In this document: positions 39,201-50,060 of the stretch, in pieces
How positions within the stretch are numbered: position 1 is the stretch's first letter
Layout: each line of letters starts with the position of its first letter
NCBI GenBank assembly: GCA_013397075.1
Contig: VWZS01000496.1
Span: 744,001 to 808,000 of the forward strand
DNA from: Rhabdornis inornatus
Taxonomy: Eukaryota; Chordata; Aves; Passeriformes; Rhabdornithidae
DNA length: 64,000 nucleotides
Direction: 5' to 3'
Program-made: the position numbers and the translations under genes
The notes under the pieces: generated by a model
What the model was told of the DNA's origin: nothing
Seen by the model: the letters and a program-made list of their open reading frames with translations, nothing else
Databases searched by the model: none

Positions 39201-42200
39201 CAATGAACATTTATTTTTCCAGGTGGCCTTCATTAATTCTGTACTTAACAGTTTGAAATGGCATTTTCCCCTTCTGCTTTGGACAACTTCCACTGGTGTA
39301 TGTGAAGTTTCCTCCTTACAAAAATCTCACCAGGAAGAAATTCTCACTTTAATAAAGAAACAGTGGCAAAAGGAATTAAATATTTTCCTAGGCAGACTTA
39401 CTTTTGATGGTCCAACAACTACAATTTTGGAGAATTATGCCTCTAGTAACAATTTCTTCAATCCAAGCAAAAAACCTTCCTGCCATGCCCTTTGTCTACT
39501 TTTATGTAGTCACACCCTGGCAACACTCATCACAAGGTGCAATTGCTCAATATTACTTTTATATTACTGAACTATACAAAAATGTTCTTTATTACTGATC
39601 ATAACAAAACAACTCCATGAAGTGCTTTGGTACACACAGAGCCTTGCCTCATTCCACCCCTCCTAGAGCTGGTAAGAGCCCTCTGGAATTATACACATAC
39701 TTTTTGTTGCTTCATTGCACTGCATGCAGCTGGACTGAATAGGGGAAGGATTATTTGGCATGAAATGAAGTGATCCAGGATTGTCAGCTCTTACAGCTGA
39801 CCCCAGTGAAGGCAATCCAAGAGAAGTGCATATTCATGGGGAGGGTCTCAGCACATCCCACACCAGAGAGAAAACCTGCACAGCTTTTCTCTGCTGGCTC
39901 ACTGGGACAAGGGCACAGTCTGTACTTCCAATAGCAAACAGTAGAGTATGTAAGGAGTGTAAAACAGCAGGTGAGATGTTTGATGCAGACTGCTTGGCAC
40001 AAGGGGCAGGTGAGGTAACCCCTGCAAACCCCAGTTTAAAGGTCTTAGGGATGTAAAACCTGGCATTGTCAGAAAGGTTTCCAAGTAAAGTAGATAAAAG
40101 CTGTTTATCCCAGAATTTGGGAGTGTTCCTAAACTCACTAGCACTGCAAGAGTTAAAAAGAAAGCTTAAAAAGTAGGGGTGGCAACACAAATAAATGGAA
40201 AAGATGCTAAAGGATTCTTACATGCTTTTCTCCCTTCCTTGCACTTCATTAGAGAAGATTGTGGGTTTGTATTGAAATCTCAGGATTGCTGAGGCACTAG
40301 CAGGGCTGATGACACAGGTGGCCAGTGTACCAAAATCCTTACAACTTTATTATGCATTTCTTTCAAGCATTCAGGCAGCCTGTCAGTTCTCCCCTTCACA
40401 CCCTGAACATCTGCCATTTCCAGTTCCTACTGCTTGTCCAATTTCATGAAGTCATTAGACTTTAATGAGTTATTAACATATAAAGAGCTGCTCTGAGGTA
40501 CTGAGTGCTTTATAAGTCACTGATGACAACTTTCTAGAAGGGCTGTGCTTCTTTTGCTCTCTATACATAGCTCAAACTGTATCTTGAGCAAGGGCACATT
40601 CCTGCTGTGCTGTCTCCAGGCACCTTTGGTCCTGGCTGAGGATGGGCCATCCAGGTGATACCTCCTGGCCAAGAACTACTCTGCAATCACACCTTGGAAA
40701 GTGAAGTATCTTTACTTTCACACTATTTACATGCAGGTCTTGCTCTGGGTTGTTCAGATCCTATCTCACAGAGGGAAACACTTAGACCTCAGTAGGAAAC
40801 AGCCCTTCCCTACAGCAATGTGCAGGGACAAGGCTGGACTCATTCACAAATACTGCTTCCAAGTTACCTCCCTGAAGCAAAAGAAGAACTTAACTAGTGT
40901 CAATGCAAAGACTGAGACTACTTAAAGCACACTCAAACCAAGGTTTGATCCCCATTTGGCAGAGTACTTTTTCTTTATTTGGTTGTTTTTCTTCAAAGCT
41001 GGCAGAAAACCCCAGAAGAGCTGGGTTTTTTGTAAGAGCTGGTATGCCAGGAAACCTAGCCCAAATGATCCCAAGTCTTGAAGATGGATTTCACCCTTTG
41101 CTCCCATAAAGTACAATAAACTTCAGGGCAATCAGAGTTTGCTCCTGGAGCCTGTAGGTGTGCTGACCACAAAACCAGACAGGAATCCCAAGTGCAAGAA
41201 GAGGAGAACTAGTTCAACAATGCTTAAAAGATGTTATGTGGTAGAAAAAAAATTTTGTAGGATTTAAAAAGGGTTGAGGAAGTCTGGAAATCCCCAAACA
41301 TCATACCTCTTCAAGACAACTTTTGCTTTCCTTTAAATCTAATCAGTATTTTAGTTGTTTCTTTGGGACAGTCAGTCAACTGGGCCTTCTACACACATAC
41401 CTACTTGCCCTTGGGTTGTAGAGAGAGTGACTGTTTACAGACGAGCCTTCACTACAATTTATATTTTACACTCAGACCACTTTTAAAGTTATATAGTTGG
41501 ACTGTAAGCAAGAGGACAGAAAAATGGGAGATCTGAAAAAAATGAGGTCAAAGGGGGGAGAGCTCTCAGCAAGATTTTCCACATATGCAAAAAGTAGACT
41601 CAATGTTTTGCAAACAATAAAGAGGAAGATCCAAAGGGATGTGAAGGAAATTGCAGAGTTGAGAGGCTGTGAGGCTCAGTCACTGCAGACAGACAGGAAC
41701 AGCAACCAACTGGAGACTAATAGAAACTTGAGTCGGACTAAAATTAACTTTGCATTTTTGGGGCTTGTTAAATACAGTTTGCTCCCGATTAGCTCAGGAA
41801 TAATGTTCAAGATGTGGCTGTCACAAGGGGAAAGGTGTCTTGATGGCCACAAGGTGCAGGAGTAGAGGCTGGTGCATGCTGAGTTGCACTCAATCCCACT
41901 GCCCATGTCACTGACAAAAGTCAAACAAGACTGGTCCCAAAACCAAACCCTGAGGAACAGCACTCGTCATTCATTTACTTAAAAGTCTAGTGCTCACATA
42001 AACACTTTTCTAGGCTCCAGGGAAAGAAGACCAAGAAGCTGAAAAAAGCAAACCAAGGACAGCAGAAAGCCCCAGAGAAGATGAAAAGTTCACAAGCCAC
42101 AGGAACAGACAAACTTTCCCAGAGAGGGAACAACTCTTCCTTTCCCCAGAGGACACTTGTTTTGTTTATTTGAGGTTCTTGGTGTGTGCTTTCAGCTGTC

Positions 42201-43859
42201 TGCATGTTTGGGGATTGTTTTCATTAATTTCTGAAGTGAGAGCTTTTAGATTTTTTGATTTGAGTTTGTTTTCTTAAGGTCTCCAACTGTTTTTTTTTTT
42301 CCTTTTAAATGAAACCTAACTTGTTAAATATCCCCTTTTTCAGCAGAAATAGCTAACCCTGGAAATAGGATTGTTTTCGTAACCAGGTGGGGTCCCACCC
42401 ATCTGCACTCAGCATTATTCATACTGGCCCTCACCCAGAATTTTCCCCAAGACTCTTCAGGGTGGATTTAATTCCTGTTAAGCTCAAAACAAAATGCTGT
42501 GGCCTGACCTAGCCCCTTGTCTTCCCTCAGCTCTCCTGGTTCTTCCTGCAGGACCCACCATGCACCCATCATTCCCCCTCTAAGGTGACTTGCAGCTTTT
42601 CATGGTCCTAATGACAAACACATGGTGCAGACAAGAGGGATCAGGCAAGGAGAAGAGTTCTGTGTATTCTCAGAAGCTCCTCAGTACGAATACTTTTTCC
42701 CCCTTCCAAGAGCCAGATCTTTTAATTTTCCAAAGGGTATTCTTTTGATAATGCTATGTATTAAAAGAGCTGAGAATCACTGAGCTTCCTAATGTTTTCA
42801 GGTCTTTACTTCCTTCAGCCTGGTCTCTTACAGCCAGTGACAAATACAGTATTTCACTCTATTCCCTAGCATGGACTGCATTACATGAATAAATCCCACA
42901 ATCCAAGGGGCATTTTTTTTCTGTTTGATCTATGCTAAGATGCAGCAGCAGAACAGCAGCAGAGCGGCCTCTCTGCAGCTCAGCTTCACATCACCACTGC
43001 CCAGTGACACTCAGCAAAACCCTGCTCCTTAACTCATCCCTCTGCCTTTTGCATTATCTCCCCTATTTCCAACTCCTGACATTTTATTACTTCCTCATTA
43101 TGGCCCACCTTGTTTTCAGGGCTGAAACCATGTCTTTTTGTTTGGTCTGACCCACAGCAGGCAGCCAGCTGCTTTGCTGCATCCTCATGAAGCAGGAGCC
43201 CCCAAACAATGACACAGGATTCAGCATCTCACACCATTCCTGCTGGCAGCTTTCCCCCTCCTCCTCATCCTGCTGCTGAAATGGGACTGCTTATGGCTTT
43301 GGACTCTTCAAATCTCTCTACCAAGTGTTTGTGCAGCCAGCTGGAACCAGAAGATGGACAGCAGGCAGTAGAGTTTTGGGCAGGTTTGCCCCTCAGGTTT
43401 GCTGGTGTGTGGGGCAGGGACTGAGCCCTGCAGCCACTGCCCTTCCAAATGCCACTGCAGCAGCTGGGGCTGTAGAGCCTGTCACACACAGCACACACTG
43501 AGGAAAAACACAAAAGTCATTATTTCCATAACCAGCTAGCCAGTTCACATGATTTCTTTTTTCCTGACAGAGTAGATAACATTTTGGTAAATGTATGTCA
43601 CATTTTATGCTCATTTTCCTTGCACCTGCTATTGCTCATTTCATATGGCATTTCAGACTTCCTTGCCCAGTTCTGGTACCAAGATAGTTCTGCCAAGAAC
43701 CGGCTGGTTAAAAACCACAGAAATTACTTATCACACCCTGCTGTTGGCCATCAACATTAACAGTTTAAGCTCGAGGCCTTAATCTTTTACTCCAAAATAT
43801 AACAGTGCATTTATTTATCTATTATCAATTAGCCATTTTTCTCAGAAAACCTGTGTGAC

Positions 43860-43965
43860 AAAGGCTGCTCTAACATATCACCCACCCATATACACACCCT
43901 TTATTTATCTATCTACATCTACATATTCATTTGTATATATCACGTACACACACAAACATATCACC
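43860..43965. repeat. Degenerate A/T/C-rich microsatellite region
   Basis: Mixed short runs such as TTTATTTATCTATCTACATC and CGTACACACACAAACATATC indicate a degraded tetranucleotide and dinucleotide repeat. Confidence 0.65.
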
Positions 43966-44270
43966 ATGAAGGCAGCTAGAACACATATATAGTAGCAATT
44001 CTGCCTGTCCCCACTGCTTCTTGCTCTCCCATCTACCTGCCAGCAAGGACTGTGCCTGCAAGCAAGTCAGGTACAAAGTGACAACCTGTCATACTGTCAC
44101 TGTACTGAGCGCAGGAAAGGAAAGCAACAAAGTTTTATTTATTGCAAATGTCAAGAAAAGGAGAGCAAAGGAATCTGAGAACAGCAGTGAACTTGGTATA
44201 AGAATGAAAAAAATGTAAGAACACAAAATGTTTTAAATTTTAGTAAAACTCCATAACCAGACCAAGGTCA

Positions 44271-44290
44271 ACAGACCAACCAACCAACCA
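44271..44290. repeat. (CAAC)n tetranucleotide repeat
   Basis: About four CAAC-like units occur (GACCAACCAACCAACCAG). It is short and of no evident function. Confidence 0.8.
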
Positions 44291-44427
44291 GAAAACAAAC
44301 CAGCCACTTACACGGTGTTAATAATGTTTTGCATGCTGAAAAGGGAGATGTTGCAGCTGATCAGCTGACCTTGACTGTCGCCTCTGGAAGACACTTAGAG
44401 TAGTCTGCAAAGGCACAAACGATCCCA

Positions 44428-44443
44428 CAAAAAAAAAAAAAAA
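44428..44443. repeat. Poly(A) tract
   Basis: An A-run of about 16 lies in intron sequence. No attached retroposed element was recognised. Confidence 0.85.
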
Positions 44444-44834
44444 GAAGCAAACTTGATCTGAGAAAGCTACGTTATTTCATGTAAGAAGCAGAGAAGACCG
44501 AAAATGCTTCTTTATCACCCAAATTAATTTAACTGCATGAATTCCTTTGTAAAAATAAGGCTGAGGATTAGAATGGGACTGAAGAGCACTGCCTGAGAAA
44601 GGCTGAAGCTGCAATTGCTTGTGAGTGAGTTGCCAGTGCCATTGAAATGTAGTGGAAGTCTCTTCCACTGCTTTACAATCATCATCTTTTATTAATCAGC
44701 CCAACAGCACACGGCAAAACCAGAAATCTGCCTACAAAGCTGGCACATATGGGAAAAGCTCACTCCTGGCTGTTTTATTTTAAACAAACCCTACAGTAGC
44801 TCCCATTGTTTGTTTGTTTTTCCCCCCAGACTAG

Positions 44835-44960
44835 ACAGCATGTGGCTTATGAGCCACACTGATAGATGCGATAAAGCTCCTGCCAGATCTGATTGATGAC
44901 GGCACTAGGAAGTGCTGTGAAGGTCACAGTGTAATTCTCTCTTTGCAGCTGCTTCTGGCA
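44835..44960. other. Candidate conserved non-coding segment
   Basis: A short, normal-complexity island sits between low-complexity tracts. It contains a perfect 7-bp hairpin (TGTGGCT, TATG, AGCCACA at 44841-44858), the CpG-containing sites GATGCGATAAAG and GATTGATGACGG, and an AAGGTCACAG half-site resembling a nuclear-receptor element. I infer a possible enhancer only from site density and sequence character. No cross-species evidence is available here. Confidence 0.2.
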
Positions 44961-45137
44961 AAAAATGGTAGAGGAAAATAAAATCTGGATCCGCTAATTG
45001 CTAATAACAGGGAAATTCTGTCCTTACCTTGCCTTCTCCTCTCTTGCAATTTCTAACAGGAATGCCATAAGCATGTGTAACCAATGAGAGACCAGGTAAG
45101 TTTCAAAGAGATACTTAAACATCCTTTAACAGACAGG

Positions 45138-45245
45138 AAAAAAAAAAAACACACAACCCCCCCCCCCCCAAAAAAAAAAAAACAAAAACAAAAAAAAACC
45201 ACAACCAAACCCCAAACAAACAAACGAAAAAAAAACCCACCAGAA
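45138..45245. repeat. A/C-rich low-complexity block with C13 run
   Basis: A12, CACACAACC, a run of about 13 C and another run of about 13 A are followed by (A)nC units up to 45245. T is virtually absent. The 71-codon frame across it is lysine, proline and threonine low complexity and not a gene. In AFAP1 pre-mRNA this would be a U/G-rich stretch with a G13 run. Confidence 0.92.
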
Positions 45246-46490
45246 AAAAGACACTTAAAAACCTATCCACAGCCACTGGCCAAATACTCCAAATATTGAG
45301 CCTCTATACTCTGAAGACAGCGCAAAGTAGTTTAATTTGCTCTTCTGCAAAAGTGAGATAACATATCACAACATATTCCCTGTGAAGGAGTGCTATCTCT
45401 GATAACGGGACTATATGAACTAAGCTCCCTTCCCAAAGTCTATTCATTTTAAATGAACAAGGCAAGCATGTTCACTAGAAGTGGCTACTAGCAAGCCACA
45501 GCATCAGTTAGTCAAGTGGGACACCAAAATCCTCTTTTCCATAAACGTTGAGATGTGATGAGGACACTGATAGGAGACTTTGGGGAATTCACAAGCATGA
45601 TATAATGACAGTCCCCTAATGAATAATATATATTCAGCATAACTCAGCGATTACCTCACATACAGTGTTGTATTTCTTGGGGGTAGGATGTTGTTATCTT
45701 TGAGAGATCAGCTACATTACAGATTAAATTTGAAACCACTTGTGTACTCTTTTCTGGCACTCACTATTAATGGATGGAAATATTTTTATTCAGCATTCTG
45801 TACTCACAAAGATTTTGGCACAATAAGGCCATTACCAACATCTGTCTTAGAGAAAGATAGTCTATCACTCAGCTCAAAACTACATAATGGCAGAGAGATG
45901 TTGGCAGCAGAAATCCCCCAGATAGTCAAAAAATCCTACCACTATGTGACCATAAAAGAAATAATACACTGATTTATTTTTTTTTTCCTTTTTCGGTTTA
46001 GGAAAGAGATTTAGAAAAGACAGGTCTATCAGTTTGCTCCTTTTACCGCCAAATATACACCATCAATTTCTTAAAATATCAATACACGTAAAGAGCAGTA
46101 TCTATACAAGATCTAACTGATTTAAAAAAATCCTCTTAGGACTTTCTTTCCTAGATTTCTTGATGAACACTGGCAAAATATATAACAGATATTGATTTAT
46201 CCTTTTCACAGCCTCCTGTATTCTCCAAGGCATACTCTAAGAGAAGTAACCACCAGCAGCTCATTTGGACATTGCTGTGTCAAGGGTGCTCAGCACCTTT
46301 AGCAGTCAAACCTTACTACACTAAGTCATGACTGACTTTTTGCTGGGATGGCAAAGGGGAAACTGACGGCAGTTCTGCCATTCTAGTTTTACTAATATCT
46401 CCCAAGTTATGTTCCTGCAATACTATTTATTACCATTACTCACAGCAGCATGTCTTGTATGACCTGGAGAATCAAGAGTTCACTTCTGAT

Positions 46491-46545
46491 CACAGAGTAT
46501 CATAGAACAGTTTGGGGTTGGAGGGACCTTCAAGATCATCTAGTA
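46491..46545 (-). mobile_element. CR1 LINE 3' tail remnant
   Basis: CATAGAACAGTTTGGGGTTG followed by GAGGGACCTTCAAGATCATC is the reverse complement of the CR1 3' end. The similarity stops abruptly at about 46545 (TAGTAGAGTAG). This is a severely 5'-truncated insertion, in the same orientation as AFAP1. Confidence 0.92.
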
Positions 46546-48879
46546 GAGTAGAGCAATTTAATCTACACATGGTGTTTTATAGCACTGATGCATTATTACT
46601 GGAAGGCAGACTTTCATGTGTGCATGGACAGGCTGGTGCAGTGACACAGTCGTGCTGCTTTACCCCTGCACTCTGAGCTCAGGGTCACCCCTGTGCCATT
46701 GCAGCTACGTGTCTTCCTAGCTGCTCATACTGTGTTGACAGACTGTTCTCGGTATCGCTTCATGCAGACACTCCCCAAAAAGACATCTGCCATGGCCTTG
46801 AAAACTTAAATTGCTCTAAGGTCAGCTTAGGTTGCTTCATAGTAGGAAAACTAATTCCTAAAACAAATTCCTCCTAGACAACCCTTATAGATGGAGGAGT
46901 ACTCTCAAGATCTGGATTTTTCAGTCCTTCACTAAAAGGTCAGAGTTCATAGTGCCTGCAGTCCTCTGGCTGATGTCCACATTTCTATTACTCTTGCTGG
47001 GTTTGACTATTAAGAATTCAACTGTGAGCCCTAAGAACACTTTACATCAGAAGTATATTAATCTGGAATAATACCTACTGAGTGTGTAACACAGTCACCC
47101 GCCCAGCCGAGACAGTTCCTACACCAGATGAAACACTATTTGTCAACGAAGTGATGAGTCAGGGAAGTCAGAACCATACCAGTAGCTAGGTGTCATTCAC
47201 ATCTAAAACCAGTACAACGGCATAGCTGGAAGGGATGCATAATTTTTTTGAAAAATTGCCACAGTACACTTTACTGTGACTAACCCATAATAGCATAGAG
47301 TGGACTAAACTGTACAGGAGTTTGGAGGTGCAAGTCCTTGCATCCCACCCTCCCACCTCAGCAAGAGATCTCCTGCAAATGAATATAAAGTACATCCTTC
47401 CTCCTCCTCCTCGACCCCTGCTCAGGAAACAAAGAGCACAGCTTTGAACAAAGCAGTTAACCAGGCGGCTCCTGGATACCACACTCCCACTGACTGACCT
47501 ATAAGACACAAAACTTTTAAAAATGGATGGAAATTACATCTGTCGACTCCAGATAGCATCGACTAGCCCTGAACCTCTGGATCTTTGTCCTGAGGCAATG
47601 TCACAAGAGAGATAGCAGCAAGCAGCAGGGTAAGACAATTCCTGGTCTTACAGCAAGTTGTCTGCACCACTTAAAGGAATAGCACAATTAGTCACACGTA
47701 CCAAATATAGCCTATCCCACTGAGACTTCAGTATTTGATTTTGGGTTTTATGTCTCAGACAATATCTCTTCAACTCTGAGAGCTTTAGGAGAGGAAAAGG
47801 AAAATAATTCTTCACTAAGATTGCAAAATTTTTAAATATTATGAGTGGTTGATCTGTTGAAGTTTTGCATTTTACTCCCTCCTCGTTGGCACTGCTTCAA
47901 TACTGCAATTTCAACCCCACAGACCTTCCAAATCCCTTCATCTAAAAATCCACCCAAGACACAGGAACACAGCATAACACTTTGACTTTTGATGATGAAT
48001 TTCCTAGGAAACACCAAACAGTGCCACATACCACCAAAGGCAGTACAGCTCATTGTTCTGTTTGCTGGTTTGTGACTGCAATCACTGGCTGACACACAAA
48101 GAAAACTGTAGATCTTTCTTTTTCAAATCCATTTCAAATTCTTCTTAAACCCATGTGGTGCTCTATAGCCCCAGACAGAAAGGATGCTCGCTCTCTCTCT
48201 GGCTCTAACATAGAATTTGCTCTTCTTTTACACCAGTTCTAAAAGGAAAAATGGTTTCTTCAAAACAAGAACGTAATTGTGCAGTTCTTCCCATGGAAAC
48301 CACCAGGAGGCATAAGGGATGATGCAAGGGCACCAAGTGCCCATATAGGAGAGCACTGATTGATAGATCCATCTGGCTGCTGAGCTGTTCCCTTGTGCCC
48401 CTGCATTGACCATTCTGAGAAAGGCACACAAAAAGGTTCATAATACTATTATTCCCATGAACGAAAAGAGTGGCCCTGTAACACTTGGAGGAAACAGTAG
48501 AAGAGCACCTACAAGGGAAAGACACTAGTTATGGAATAATCATTAATTGTTATGGATACCTCTGAGAATTGCATCAAGCCGTGCCATTACATTTTTTCCC
48601 TATGGAACAAAACAAAGAGCTGCACAAAGAACAGCAGAATCTGTCTTAAGAAGCCCTGGACTGAAGTACATTATTTAATTCGATCTCTCTTGCTTTGAGA
48701 TTTATCATTTCATAGCTGGATCTCAGCCACAAACTTCAGTAATACAATAAACAGAACAGGCACAGGCACACCAAGTGTTTGCATCAAACTGATCATTAAG
48801 GATCCAAAGGGGAGATAAGCTAAACATTCTGTTTCTCACACGAGCCTTGTCTTGCCTTTCAGAGTGTGCATTTACTCAC
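46546..48879. other. Intron block without genes, leading to the promoter
   Basis: This is unclassified intron sequence next to the AFAP1 CpG island. No repeats or exons were recognised. The minus-strand frames at 47186-47509, 47832-48095 and 48205-48525 have no recognisable domain or usable splice context. Confidence 0.55.
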
Positions 48880-49250
48880 CTGCAGTGTCCTTTAAGGCAG
48901 GTGAATGCCTGGGTTGCCGAGGGATGCCTGTCTGAATGCACTCACTTCCGGCCACTCCAGAGCGTTCAGGTTATGGAGCGACTCCTGCTTTTGGCTCTTT
49001 CGCCGCCCATTATTTTCCTACCGCCTAAATCTTTGGCAAGTTTCCTCGAACCCCTCTACACAAGACACATACCGCGCGTAGAACCGACAAACGGGAGTTT
49101 CCAAAAAACCTCTCAGTGGAAGAAACCGAACCACGTCGCTGTGACCTGTCCCCCCCAGCCTCCAATGGCAGGCTGCTCCTCAGCCCGAGCCTCCGTTCCA
49201 CAGGAAATCTATGAGCGGGTCGGCCCGGGAAGCCAAGGGATGGATTTGGA
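48880..49250 (-). other. AFAP1: Candidate alternative non-coding first exon of AFAP1
   Basis: The minus strand has a textbook donor, CTGCAG/GTGAGTA, with the exon ending at 48880. It lies at the downstream edge of the CpG island with an ETS-type site just upstream in the transcribed sense. Joined to the coding exon it would give ...GCAG/CCATGG, again with G at -3. The 5' limit is not visible and 49250 is only a working bound. It could be an unused cryptic donor. Confidence 0.35.
48944..48951 (-). promoter_or_regulatory. ETS-family (GABPA-like) binding site
   Basis: ACTTCCGG on the plus strand reads CCGGAAGT on the minus strand, the ETS/GABPA consensus with its CpG. It sits about 65 bases upstream of the alternative donor at 48880, which would place it within or near that candidate first exon. 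ETS sites of this type are typical of TATA-less CpG-island promoters. Confidence 0.5.
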
Positions 49251-49806
49251 AAGATGGTTCTGCTCGCCTTTGCCCTGACTCCAGGACTGTAACATGATGC
49301 AATCTCTCGGCTATGATGAAACAGGATCAAATGGCCAAGCCTGCAGGGAGACCACCTCTGCCCACCCCAAAAGGCAGAGAATAAGGCAGCTCGCAGCGGT
49401 ACAAAGCAGCAGCGCGGCTGCCTGGCCGGTGCCTTTCCCGGGAAGGGATGCGAGTTTCGGGATGGCGGACTGAGGGCTGCGTTCCGCAGGATCTCAGCCG
49501 GGCTCCTGCCCTTCCAAAGCCCGGGCAGCCGCCCGACAACCGGGTTCCCTCCCAGCTCTTTCCATGTGCTGCGCCCGGCCAAGAAAACGAGCGAGACTTT
49601 TTTTTTTTCCCCCCTCCAGTAAGCCCATAGCTTTCCTAGCACGGGGCTGCCTGGAGCAGCAGCGAAGCAGCAGTGAAACAGCCCATTTCTGCATCCAACC
49701 CTTCCCGTCCCTTTCCTTCCCTCCTATGCTCCCTCTCCGCCCGCGGAGCTGGGCAGGGATGCTGCCCGGGCCGGGCGGGGAGCGAGCGGGGCCGCAGCCC
49801 TCCTAC

Positions 49807-50000
49807 CTTTGCGGCCGTCCTGCGGCGGCTGCCGGCACAAAGCGGCCGAGCGCGGCTCCTCCCGCGGCTCCCCCCGCAGCCCCGCTCTGCCGCGGAGCGC
49901 AGCCAGCGCCGCGCCGGGAGGGGACAACGGGGAGGGGACAACGGGGAGGGACCAGCCGAGCGGGAGGGAAGCAGCCCTCCGCTCCCACCGCCCCCGGGCC
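49807..50000 (-). other. AFAP1: Candidate main non-coding first exon of AFAP1
   Basis: On the minus strand the sequence CCGCAAAG/GTAGGA gives a good donor, with the exon ending at 49807 inside the most CpG-dense part of the island. Joined to the coding exon it reads GCAAAG/CCATGG, a strong translation start context. The GC boxes lie just upstream at 50005-50060, fitting a start site near 49.9-50.0 kb. The 5' end is inferred, not seen. It carries no recognised protein sequence, so I treat it as 5' UTR. Confidence 0.55.
49916..49950 (+). repeat. Tandem G-run repeat, G-quadruplex candidate
   Basis: The unit GGGGAGGGGACAAC is repeated twice and followed by a partial third copy. It gives six runs of three or four G within 35 bases, separated by one to six bases. 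That satisfies the usual four-run pattern for an intramolecular G-quadruplex on the plus strand, which is the template strand for AFAP1. It lies in or just upstream of the inferred first exon. Confidence 0.8.
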
Positions 50001-50004
50001 CAGA

Positions 50005-50060
50005 CCCGCCCCGCGGGGAGGGGACAGCGCCGAGGCGGAGCCAGCGGAACAAAGGCGGGG
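50005..50060. promoter_or_regulatory. GC-box cluster (Sp1/KLF type)
   Basis: CCCGCCCC at 50005-50012 and GGCGGGG at 50054-50060 match the Sp1/KLF core. The position immediately upstream of the inferred AFAP1 first exon suits a core-promoter role. Confidence 0.55.

Larger units (their letters stand above)
29541..46490. other. Intron block without genes
   Basis: This is about 17 kb of intron. Its recognised content is simple repeats (31841-31885, 33127-33240, 33375-33470, 33815-33865, 36211-36240, 43860-43965, 44271-44290, 44428-44443, 45138-45245). It also holds a possible conserved-looking segment at 44835-44960. A GC-richer patch at about 43180-43490 has frames on both strands but no recognised domain. 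Confidence 0.55.
849..49806 (-). other. AFAP1: AFAP1 intron 1 (about 49 kb, within the 5' UTR)
   Basis: This intron lies between the inferred non-coding first exon (donor at 49807/49806) and the coding exon (acceptor at 850-849). It occupies about three quarters of the window. I found no additional exon with homology to a known protein on either strand. Its content is CR1 fragments, possible MIR-like and L2/L3-like relics, A-rich, A/C-rich and TA-rich simple repeats, and unclassified AT-rich DNA. The extent depends on the first-exon assignment: if the alternative donor at 48880 is used, the intron begins there instead. Large first introns in cytoskeletal genes often hold enhancers, but none can be demonstrated from this sequence alone. 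Confidence 0.75.

Noticed and set aside
41497..41865. 122-codon lysine-rich plus-strand frame, first suspected as a retroposed gene
   Set aside because: No recognisable protein, no poly(A) tail and no target duplication were seen.
49025..49642. Minus-strand frame of 205 codons at the AFAP1 promoter
   Set aside because: It lies in the CpG island on the AFAP1 sense strand but has no recognisable protein similarity and would sit in 5' UTR or intron. The known AFAP1 start is in the next exon.
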